Origin: Caldicellulosiruptor owensensis OL
GTDB lineage: Bacteria > Bacillota > Thermoanaerobacteria > Caldicellulosiruptorales > Caldicellulosiruptoraceae
Direction: 5' to 3'
NCBI RefSeq assembly: GCF_000166335.1
Contig: NC_014657.1
Coordinates: forward strand, 984,501-1,048,500
Length of the DNA: 64,000 bases
Part shown: positions 17,173 to 23,830 of the stretch, piece by piece
Position numbering within the stretch: the stretch's first letter is position 1
How the letters are laid out: each line of letters starts with the position of its first letter
Notes under the pieces: generated by a model
Told to the model about the DNA's origin: nothing
What the model saw: only the letters and a program-made list of their open reading frames with translations
The model's database searches: none
Position numbers and translations under genes: made by a program

Positions 17173-18225
17173 TTGAAAATTCTTATGAAAGGAAATGAAG
17201 CCATTGCTGAAGCAGCACTAAGGGCTGGCTGTGAATGTTTTTTTGGGTATCCAATCACACCTCAGACAGAACTTCTGCAGTATATGGCTAAAAAGCTTTT
17301 AAAAAGTGGTGGTGTGTTTATCCAGGCAGAGAGCGAAGTTGGAGCAATTAACATGGCATATGGTGCATCAAGCTGTGGCAAGCGGGTTATGACATCATCA
17401 TCTGGACCGGGGATAAGCTTAAAACAAGAAGGTATATCATATTTAGCAGGTGCAGAACTTCCATGCGTGATTGTAAACATTATGAGAGGTGGACCGGGGC
17501 TTGGTAATATAAATGCTGCCCAGTCTGATTATCTTCAGGCCACAAAAGGTGGCGGACATGGAGATTATAAGGTGATAGTGTTTGCTCCATCTTCTGTGCA
17601 AGAAGCGGTTGAGCTTACAATGAAGGCTTTTGACCTTGCAGACAAGTACCGAAACCCTGTTATGATTTTAGGTGATGGAATGCTTGGACAGATGATGGAG
17701 GTTGTTGAGTTCGACGATAGCTATCAACCACAAAAGGTAGAAAAGCCATGGGCGGTGACGGGTGATAGGAAGAGGGAAAAAAGGGTAACAAATTCGCTTT
17801 ATATTGTTCCAGAGGAACTAGAAAAGCATAATTTAAAGCTAAGGGAGAAATATAAAAAAATAAAAGAAAACGAAGTAATGGTTGAAGAGTACTTGGCAGA
17901 CGATGCGAGGGTTATTTTTGTTTCATTTGGAATGTGTGCAAGAATTGTAAAAAGTGCTGTAAACAGGTTAAGACAAGGTGGCGAGAAGGTTGGGCTTGTA
18001 AGGCCAATTACGCTTTGGCCATTTCCAGAAAATGAGCTAAAAAGTTATGCCTCAAAAGAGGAAGTAGAATTTTTTATTGACATTGAGATGAATTTGGGAC
18101 AGATGCTTGAGGATGTTAAGCTTTCTGTGGAAGGGAAAAAAACAGTACATTTTTATGGAAGAACAGGTGGCATGGTTCCCACAATTCAGGAAATAATGGA
18201 TTTTTATTATTCTCTTAAAAAGTAG
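17173..18225 (+). CDS. vorB: 2-oxoacid:ferredoxin oxidoreductase alpha subunit (VorB type)
   Basis: It oxidatively decarboxylates 2-oxoacids to acyl-CoA with ferredoxin as acceptor. The N-terminal pyrimidine-binding region (GYPITPQTE, FIQAESEVGAINMAYGAS, SSSGPGISLKQEG) and the NPVMILGDGMLGQMME block match alpha subunits usually named VorB (branched-chain 2-oxoacids) or KorA (2-oxoglutarate); sequence alone does not settle the substrate. It starts at TTG 17173, and an in-frame ATG is four codons on. Gene order delta-alpha-beta-gamma is standard. Confidence 0.88.
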   Translation: MKILMKGNEAIAEAALRAGCECFFGYPITPQTELLQYMAKKLLKSGGVFIQAESEVGAINMAYGASSCGKRVMTSSSGPGISLKQEGISYLAGAELPCVIVNIMRGGPGLGNINAAQSDYLQATKGGGHGDYKVIVFAPSSVQEAVELTMKAFDLADKYRNPVMILGDGMLGQMMEVVEFDDSYQPQKVEKPWAVTGDRKREKRVTNSLYIVPEELEKHNLKLREKYKKIKENEVMVEEYLADDARVIFVSFGMCARIVKSAVNRLRQGGEKVGLVRPITLWPFPENELKSYASKEEVEFFIDIEMNLGQMLEDVKLSVEGKKTVHFYGRTGGMVPTIQEIMDFYYSLKK

Positions 18226-18255
18226 GTAGTAGATTACACCAAATTTGAGAGGAAG

Positions 18256-19005
18256 ATGATTAGGATGGGGTTCAAAAGACCAGAGTGTTTGACAAAAGAG
18301 AGTATGCATTATTGCCCAGGGTGCGGTCACGGAATCATTCACAGATTGATTGCTGAGGTCATTGACGAGGATTACAAAGAGAATAAAATAATAGGTGTTG
18401 CACCTGTTGGCTGTGCAGTTTTTATATATGACTATTTTAATTTTGACTTTGTGGCAGCAGCTCATGGGAGAGCCACAGCCGCTGCAACTGGTGTAAAAAG
18501 GAGTATTCCAGACGCTCTTGTGTTTTCATATCAAGGCGACGGGGACATTGCAGCCATCGGAACATCTGAGGTCATACATGCAGCAACCCGAGGGGAAAAT
18601 TTTACAGCTATATTTGTCAACAACGGAGTTTATGCTATGACAGGTGGCCAGATGGCTCCGACAACAATTCCTGGACAGGTGACAGTTTCATCTCCATATG
18701 GACGTGACCCAAAAGTACAAGGTTATCATATAAAACTTTGTGAAATGCTTGTGCCACTTGATGGTGTTGCCTTTGTTGCAAGAACTTCAATACATAATTT
18801 GAAGAATATTGAGTTTACGAAAAAAGCGATAAAAAGAGCTTTTGAACTTCAGATGAACAATGAAGGCTTTTCCATTATAGAAGTGCTCTCAAACTGCCCT
18901 ACAAACTGGGGACTTTCGCCTTGTGAGAGTATGAAGAGAATAGAAAATGAGGTACTAAAATACTACAGTTTGGGAATTTTTAAGGATAAAGGCAGGGGAA
19001 TTTGA
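18256..19005 (+). CDS. 2-oxoacid:ferredoxin oxidoreductase beta subunit (TPP-binding)
   Basis: This subunit binds thiamine pyrophosphate and an [4Fe-4S] cluster. The CPGCGHG motif near residue 20 gives cluster ligands, and GDGDIAAIGTSE followed by FVNNGVYAMTGGQ is the TPP/Mg motif. At 249 residues it is normal for the VOR/KOR beta chain. The start may be ATG 18256 or ATG 18265. Its stop overlaps the start region of the gamma gene, which implies coupling. Confidence 0.88.
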   Translation: MIRMGFKRPECLTKESMHYCPGCGHGIIHRLIAEVIDEDYKENKIIGVAPVGCAVFIYDYFNFDFVAAAHGRATAAATGVKRSIPDALVFSYQGDGDIAAIGTSEVIHAATRGENFTAIFVNNGVYAMTGGQMAPTTIPGQVTVSSPYGRDPKVQGYHIKLCEMLVPLDGVAFVARTSIHNLKNIEFTKKAIKRAFELQMNNEGFSIIEVLSNCPTNWGLSPCESMKRIENEVLKYYSLGIFKDKGRGI

Positions 19006-19007
19006 AG

Positions 19008-19547
19008 ATGACAGAGGAGATTTTAATTGCAGGATTTGGTGGCCAGGGTGTTCTTTTTTTAGGCCAGGTATTTGCTCATCTTGGAATGAAAAAGGGGTTT
19101 AATGTGTCATGGCTTCCGTCGTACGGACCTGAAATGAGGGGTGGGACAGCAAACTGCAGTGTTATAATCTCAAGTGATATGATTGGTTCTCCAGTTGTGT
19201 TTAATCCTGATACATTATTTGTTTTAAATAAACCATCGCTTGAAAAATTTGAACCTGCAATAAAGAGAAGTGGGCTTTTACTTGTAAACAGTTCTCTTGT
19301 AGATATCTGTGCAAATAGAAAAGATGTAAATGTTCATTATATTCCGGCAACTGAGATTGCTTCAAGTGTAGGGAATGTTCGAGTTACAAACATCGTAATG
19401 TTTGGCGCATATTTGGCAATAAAGCAGAACTTTTCATTTGACGAGGCAAAAGATGTATTGAGAGAGTTTTCAAAAACCGAAGAAATTTATAATTTAAACT
19501 GTTTGGCTCTTGAAAAGGGCTTTGAAGCAATTGCTACACGGGGGTAA
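19008..19547 (+). CDS. 2-oxoacid:ferredoxin oxidoreductase gamma subunit
   Basis: This is the gamma domain of the oxidoreductase (POR/KOR gamma family). Diagnostic features are the N-terminal ILIAGFGGQGVLFLGQVFA and SYGPEMRGGTANCSVIIS. Length is about 179 residues. ATG 19008 is preferred, with AGGGG about 9 nt upstream; a TTG two codons earlier overlaps the beta stop. The four subunits together supply reduced ferredoxin, the substrate of Ech encoded upstream in the same array. Confidence 0.9.
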   Translation: MTEEILIAGFGGQGVLFLGQVFAHLGMKKGFNVSWLPSYGPEMRGGTANCSVIISSDMIGSPVVFNPDTLFVLNKPSLEKFEPAIKRSGLLLVNSSLVDICANRKDVNVHYIPATEIASSVGNVRVTNIVMFGAYLAIKQNFSFDEAKDVLREFSKTEEIYNLNCLALEKGFEAIATRG

Positions 19548-19555
19548 AATTTGAG

Positions 19556-20932
19556 GTGAGAAGGTATATATTAATTGGGATTGTAGTAGTGCTTTTGATA
19601 GCAAGCACAGTTTTGGGATATAGTCTTTATAACAATGTTACAAAAGTTCTTGACACAGATAGGATTTATAAGGGTGTTTATGTTGAGGGTGTTCATTTGG
19701 GTGGACTTACCACAGAAGAAGCTCTTGAGCTTTTAAAAAAGACCTATTTTGAGCCACTGCAGAACAAAAAAATTGAAGTTATAGTTGAAGACAAAAGCTA
19801 TTTTCTTGAGTATTCTTCTCTTGGAATAAAGATGGATATAGACAAGGCAGTAGAAAAGGCATATTCAATTGGCAGAAAGGGCAACCTTGCAACACGGTTT
19901 AAAGAGATAAAAAAGGTTTATGAAAATCCAGTTATAATAAGACTTAATTTTGAGTATGACCAAGATAAACTCAAAAAGTTTGTAGATGAGCTTTTCAAGA
20001 TATACTATCAATCGCCTGTTAATGCGAATATCAAAAAAGTAGGAGACCAGTTTGTTATAACTCCAGAGAGAATAGGGAAAAAACTTGATTATGGCTATCT
20101 TTTGAATAAATTAAAAGATATGATTAAAAACAAGCAAGAGGGCAAGGTTTATGCAAAGTTTTTAGAGATAGTTCCGCGAATCACAGCAAGTGAGCTTTCG
20201 AAGGTAAAAGAAATAATAGGATCGTTTACCACAAAGTTTGATAGTTCAAATGTTGCAAGAAGCGAAAATATAAGGGTGGCTGCGCAAAAGATAAATGGTA
20301 GGTTAGTGATGCCGGGCGAAATATTTTCGCTGTCAAAGGCAATTGGACCTGTAACAGTTGAGAATGGTTTCAAAATTGCAAAAGTAATTGTCAATAATGA
20401 GTTTGTAGACGGTGTCGGTGGCGGGCTTTGTCAAATAGCAACCACTATGTACAATGCAGTTTTGATGGCTCAGCTGAAGGTTGTGGAAAGAGCACCACAT
20501 TCAGCTCTAATTTCGTATGTGCCACCTGGCAGGGATGCAACAATTGCTTCAGGTTCAATAGATTTTAAATTCAAGAACACTACAGATGCGCCAATCTATG
20601 TTGAAAGTTATACTTCCAAAAATACTGTGACAGTCAACCTCTATGGCAAAAACAATCATAAGGCTGAAATTGTGAAATTCGAATCGGAAATAATTGAAAA
20701 GGTACCTTATAAAAAAGTCTACAAAAATGATCCAACACTTCCTCAAGGAGTAGAAAAGCTTTCCAATAAACCCCAGAATGGCTTGAAGGTAAAGACATAT
20801 ATGCTTATTTATAAAGATGGCAGGTTAATAGAAAAGAAGTTTTTGTCTTATGACTATTATAAACCTGTAAATGCTGTGATACTGGTTGGAACAAAAGCAA
20901 AAGAGACTGTCTCTTCATCTGTTTATGAGTAA
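19556..20932 (+). CDS. VanW family envelope protein with peptidoglycan-binding-like domain
   Basis: A membrane-anchored, outward-facing protein of unknown biochemical function. It has an N-terminal transmembrane helix (residues about 4-22), a PG_binding_4-type region (GVYVEGVHLGGLTTEEALELL, residues 40-210), a VanW domain (FTTKFDSSNVARSENIR through GVGGGLCQIATTMYNAVL, APHSALISYVPPGRDAT), and a short C-terminal G5-like tail. The start is GTG, with GGGG 10 nt upstream. It is 9 nt after the gamma subunit gene, so it is probably read through from the array, though its role is unrelated to hydrogen metabolism. Confidence 0.85.
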   Translation: MRRYILIGIVVVLLIASTVLGYSLYNNVTKVLDTDRIYKGVYVEGVHLGGLTTEEALELLKKTYFEPLQNKKIEVIVEDKSYFLEYSSLGIKMDIDKAVEKAYSIGRKGNLATRFKEIKKVYENPVIIRLNFEYDQDKLKKFVDELFKIYYQSPVNANIKKVGDQFVITPERIGKKLDYGYLLNKLKDMIKNKQEGKVYAKFLEIVPRITASELSKVKEIIGSFTTKFDSSNVARSENIRVAAQKINGRLVMPGEIFSLSKAIGPVTVENGFKIAKVIVNNEFVDGVGGGLCQIATTMYNAVLMAQLKVVERAPHSALISYVPPGRDATIASGSIDFKFKNTTDAPIYVESYTSKNTVTVNLYGKNNHKAEIVKFESEIIEKVPYKKVYKNDPTLPQGVEKLSNKPQNGLKVKTYMLIYKDGRLIEKKFLSYDYYKPVNAVILVGTKAKETVSSSVYE

Positions 20933-20949
20933 GGGGAGAGGATAAGAAA

Positions 20950-21615
20950 ATGGACATTTATGAAAAGACATTAGAGTGTCCTGTATGCGGCAGCCCAATC
21001 AAAGCACCGTTTGTGAAAAGTTCAGCAATTTATGTAGAGAGCAGGGATACTGACCTTTGTGTTTACTACAAGGGCGTCAATCCTCTTTTGTATGATGTTA
21101 TTGTCTGCGGGGAATGTGGTTATGCAGCGCTTAGCAAAAATTTTGGAAAACTTACAAAATGGGATGTAGAATCATTAAAAGAAAAGGTTGCTTCAAAATG
21201 GGTAAAAAGGGAGATTCCATTTGAAAGAACTGTAGATGATGCCATTACATTGTATAAGCTTGCTTTGATTACAGCAACATCTAAAAGAAAGGTTAATAAA
21301 TATGAGGTTGCAGGAATTTTACTAAGAATTTCATGGCTCTACAGGCTAAGTCAAGATAAGGAAAAGGAACTTGAATTTCAAAAGCTTGCTCTTCAAACGT
21401 ATAAGGATGCATTTGAACATGAGGAAGGATCAGTAGAGGAAATAGATTTAGCGACAGTCATGTATTTGATAGGTGAACTTTCAAGACGAATAGGTGAGAT
21501 TGACGAAGCAAGAAAATGGTTTTCAAGACTTATATCAAGCAAAGAAGCTCGAAACAATCCTCACATTCTTGAACTTGCAAGAGACCAGATCCAGTTTATA
21601 AAAGATACAGAATAA
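20950..21615 (+). CDS. DUF2225 protein with zinc-ribbon-like Cys pairs
   Basis: The N-terminus has two Cys pairs, CPVCGSP (residues 10-13) and CGECGYAA (about 55-58), a likely zinc ribbon. The rest is helical with TPR-like spacing (ATVMYLIGELSRRIGEIDEARKWFSRLI). This architecture is the DUF2225 family, common in Firmicutes and of unknown function. GGGGAGAGG precedes the ATG. It is 18 nt after the VanW gene and is the last member of the long plus-strand array. Confidence 0.82.
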   Translation: MDIYEKTLECPVCGSPIKAPFVKSSAIYVESRDTDLCVYYKGVNPLLYDVIVCGECGYAALSKNFGKLTKWDVESLKEKVASKWVKREIPFERTVDDAITLYKLALITATSKRKVNKYEVAGILLRISWLYRLSQDKEKELEFQKLALQTYKDAFEHEEGSVEEIDLATVMYLIGELSRRIGEIDEARKWFSRLISSKEARNNPHILELARDQIQFIKDTE

Positions 21616-21643
21616 AATGCCAGAAAAATTGATGAAAGAAATA

Positions 21644-21652
21644 TGATATAAT
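21644..21652 (+). promoter_or_regulatory. Extended -10 promoter of the coiled-coil gene
   Basis: TGA-TATAAT (21644-21652) is an extended -10 element with no matching -35 at 16-18 bp. It lies 36 bp before the ATG at 21689, which has AGGAGG 8 nt upstream. Confidence 0.4.
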
Positions 21653-21688
21653 TTTCCTATAAAATTTGAAAACTCAGGAGGTCAAAAA

Positions 21689-22288
21689 ATGCCAGAAAAT
21701 GATATTTTACAAGCTATAGTTGCAAATCTTGAAAAGATTAATGGAAGACTTGAAGTTATCGAGGAAAGATTAAATAAGGTTGAGCAAAGACTTGACAAGA
21801 TTGAACAAAGGCTTGACAAAGTTGAGCAAAGGCTTGACAAAGTTGAGCAAAGGCTTGACAAGGTTGAGCAAAGGCTTGACAAGGTTGAGCAGAGGCTTGA
21901 CAAGGTTGAGCAGAGGCTTGACAAGGTTGAGCAGAGGCTTGACAAGGTTGAGCAAAGGCTTGATATGGTTGAGCAAAGGCTTGACAAAGTTGAGCAAAGA
22001 GTTGCAAAACTTGAGCAAGATGTTCAGGTTATTAAACAAGATATTGTTATATTAGAAGAAAGTAACAAAGAACTGACAAGAAGAATGAATGCTGTATATG
22101 ACCAGGTTGCATTCTTGACAGAATTTCGAACAGAGATGATTATGTTCAGAGATGAGGTGTACAAGAGATTTGACAATTTAGAGCAGCAGACAGGAAGATT
22201 GAAAGAAGGGTTTGAATATTTACGTGACATGACAGTTGAGCATGAAATTGATATTCGGTTTTTGAAAAAAGTTGTAAGAGCTTCATAG
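21689..22288 (+). CDS. Heptad-repeat coiled-coil protein
   Basis: A 199-residue protein made almost wholly of a predicted long parallel coiled coil. Residues 31-100 are ten near-identical heptads of the form VEQRLDK (one starts with Ile, one ends in Met), flanked by degenerate heptads on both sides (EERLNK, VEQRVAK, LEQDVQV). Residues 120-199 are less regular but still helical. There is no signal peptide or membrane segment. Similar short coiled-coil proteins in thermophilic Firmicutes have no assigned function. It is monocistronic, with AGGAGG before the ATG and a strong terminator after. Confidence 0.75.
   Translation: MPENDILQAIVANLEKINGRLEVIEERLNKVEQRLDKIEQRLDKVEQRLDKVEQRLDKVEQRLDKVEQRLDKVEQRLDKVEQRLDKVEQRLDMVEQRLDKVEQRVAKLEQDVQVIKQDIVILEESNKELTRRMNAVYDQVAFLTEFRTEMIMFRDEVYKRFDNLEQQTGRLKEGFEYLRDMTVEHEIDIRFLKKVVRAS
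21779..22000 (+). repeat. 21-bp tandem repeat encoding VEQRLDK heptads
   Basis: Ten consecutive copies of a 21-bp unit with CTTGA at positions 21791, 21812, 21833 and so on every 21 bp to 21980. Two subtypes are interspersed: GAGCAAAGG and GAGCAGAGG, the latter in three adjacent copies, which suggests recent local duplication. Because 21 is a multiple of three, copy-number change keeps the frame. Confidence 0.95.
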
Positions 22289-22318
22289 TTTATATAGAGA
22301 GCTTCATAGTTTATATAG
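22277..22318 (+). repeat. 21-bp tandem duplication spanning the stop codon
   Basis: Two perfect copies of a 21-bp unit beginning AGAGCTTCATAG lie at 22277-22297 and 22298-22318. The first includes the last codons and stop of the coiled-coil gene. The second copy is just outside and in the same frame relative to the stop. Confidence 0.9.
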
Positions 22319-22342
22319 AAAGTAATTAAAAGCATGAAAGGT

Positions 22343-22369
22343 CAAAAGAGGGGGAATTCCCCTCTTTTG
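22343..22369. terminator. Bidirectional terminator
   Basis: CAAAAGAGGGG and CCCCTCTTTTG are nearly contiguous around GAATT, followed by TTTTA. It serves the coiled-coil gene (plus) and the ArsR-type regulator (minus). Confidence 0.85.
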
Positions 22370-22371
22370 TT

Positions 22372-23286
22372 TTATACTTCCTCATAAAATATTCGAAACT
22401 TTATATCCTGGTCGTAGTTTCCAAAATTTCTTCCAAAAAGAGTAACTCCTCCAATGTTCTTTGCGTTATCAGGTACAGCAACTCTGAACCTTATTTCGTT
22501 TTTGGACTCAATATCAATATCTTTTATAGTAACATTAGAAATTTTAAATCCATCTATATATGTTCCATCTTCTGAAACTGAAAGAAGTTTTAAAAGACCA
22601 TATTGATTCCAGTTAGGAAACCACCAGTCAGGTGTAAAAATTCCTTTAGTCTCTCCTCCAAAATCCCCTGGGCTTGTCCAGTAACCAAGCTCAACTCCAT
22701 TTAAGTAAAAGTATATATCTGAAGGCCAGTTTTCACTAACACCCGGGGCTTCTGAAGAAATTTCAAATGAAATCTGAATTTCAATAGCTTTTTGATTTTG
22801 ACGCAAAAAATTGGGGATTATATATTCTACATAACCCTTTGTAAACCAGATAATATCACAGTTAACATGTTCAGGATGAGCAAAATATTTGGGGTCATCC
22901 ACCTCTCCGATTAACTTGTCTTTTGTAGCAAGTCCGCAGGTTGGATAAACCTCAAAGATAGAATAATTACCGACTTTGATTTCGCACTCATATAATTTTT
23001 GAGGATGTTTTGTGACAATGTTAATAATTATCTTGTCTTCAACAAGACGGCAAATCTTTTGATTGCCATGTTTTCCTGCAGCTGCACTGATTGTAACAAT
23101 CCCAGCAGCAATTAGCTTTTTCATGTGCTGAGTAACTGCGCCATTTGTGAGTCCAAGTTTTTGTGCAATTTCGTTCATATTCATTTCGCGATGTTTGCTC
23201 AGAAGGTTTATAATCTCTAATCTTGCATCAGACGCTAAGGCTTCAAAAAGTATTTTTGCTTCTTTGAGATTGTCTATTTGTTTCAT
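22372..23286 (-). CDS. ArsR-type winged-helix regulator with large C-terminal sensor-like domain
   Basis: A DNA-binding regulator. Residues 1-85 form an ArsR/HTH_20 winged helix (LFEALASDARLEIINLL, MNEIAQKLGLTNGAVTQHMKKL, AGIVTI). ArsR proteins are normally about 100 residues; here about 200 more follow, rich in aromatic and beta-strand residues (YWTSPGDFGGETKG, TPDWWFPNWNQYG), which could bind a carbohydrate. No metal-binding Cys box is seen in the HTH. AAAGGTGG lies 9 nt before the ATG. Because it diverges from the arabinan/sugar genes, it is the best candidate for their local regulator; this is inference from position. Confidence 0.8.
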   Translation of the reverse strand: MKQIDNLKEAKILFEALASDARLEIINLLSKHREMNMNEIAQKLGLTNGAVTQHMKKLIAAGIVTISAAAGKHGNQKICRLVEDKIIINIVTKHPQKLYECEIKVGNYSIFEVYPTCGLATKDKLIGEVDDPKYFAHPEHVNCDIIWFTKGYVEYIIPNFLRQNQKAIEIQISFEISSEAPGVSENWPSDIYFYLNGVELGYWTSPGDFGGETKGIFTPDWWFPNWNQYGLLKLLSVSEDGTYIDGFKISNVTIKDIDIESKNEIRFRVAVPDNAKNIGGVTLFGRNFGNYDQDIKFRIFYEEV

Positions 23287-23421
23287 GATTTTTAATCCAC
23301 CTTTTTTGTAGTTTTGAACATTTTTATTTTAGCTGGTTTTAAAATAATTTGCAAGAAGGAAGCAGTAATGTGTAAAAATAAATTGATTTTTAAATGTTTA
23401 AAATAAATTTGGCTATATTAA

Positions 23422-23437
23422 CTTGTACGTGTACAAG
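23422..23437. promoter_or_regulatory. Operator-like palindrome CTTGTAC-GT-GTACAAG
   Basis: Two perfect 7-bp arms separated by GT. It resembles, but is 2 bp longer than, the TTGTACGTACAA core bound by Bacillus AraR. It lies 26 bp upstream of the -35 of the plus-strand promoter at 23464, and about 135 bp upstream of the divergent regulator start. The binding protein is unknown: AraR-like or the adjacent ArsR-type protein. Confidence 0.5.
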
Positions 23438-23463
23438 ATTTATAAAAAAATTAAAAAAACAAC

Positions 23464-23492
23464 TTGATTTTTTTGATAACTGTATATATAAT
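23464..23492 (+). promoter_or_regulatory. Strong sigma-A-like promoter facing the sugar genes
   Basis: TTGATT (23464-23469), a 17-bp spacer and a perfect TATAAT (23487-23492). The next intact plus-strand gene is the sugar-binding protein about 2 kb away, beyond an insertion sequence. Confidence 0.6.
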
Positions 23493-23830
23493 TAAGTTCA
23501 GAGAAAAATTAATGTAAAATATTTTAGTAATAACTAAATAAAATTAACAAAAGTCATTAAAAAACGCACAATGAGAGTAAAATTAAAATAGCATTTGCGA
23601 AATGGTTGGTGATTGAAGGTAAGAGATGCCAATACTAACATGAGATACGATCAAGATACAAAAAGAAAAGCAAAATGGCAATCAAATATTATCAATGCAA
23701 ACAAAAATAATCAGCAACAAACATATGATAAAAATTCACAAGCTTAAAAAAGACAATAGTATCCTAAACCTTCTATCTTCTTGGTTTTAGAAGGTTAAGT
23801 AAAAAAAGCTATAAATTTTTTGTAGGTTAG

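Larger units (their letters stand above)
23287..23830. other. AT-rich intergenic region with operator-like repeats
   Basis: No credible gene is present. From left to right it has the leader of the regulator gene, an AT inverted repeat TTTTAAA-TG-TTTAAAA (23388-23403), a CTTGTAC palindrome, a plus-strand promoter, a 16-bp sequence repeated again at 25424, and a weak hairpin AACCTTCT/AGAAGGTT (23767-23796). Confidence 0.6.

Noticed and set aside
21779-22000. Tandem repeats as a possible CRISPR array
   Set aside because: The units are contiguous with no spacers, and they encode regular heptads.
21682-22055. Several long open frames on both strands across the coiled-coil gene, with repeated motifs such as SSLCSTL or KGLTRLS
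   Set aside because: The 21-bp repeat is a multiple of three, so all frames stay open without being coding. Only the frame at 21689 has a ribosome site and a plausible coiled-coil product.
23640-23747. Possible 35-codon gene starting MRYDQDTKRK
   Set aside because: There is no good ribosome site, composition is low-complexity (Asn, Gln, Lys), and it lies in a degenerate AT-rich region.
23767-23796. AACCTTCT/AGAAGGTT hairpin as a terminator or insertion-sequence end
   Set aside because: There is no U-tract in either direction and no matching copy at the right side of the element; the AGATTC ends fit better as termini.
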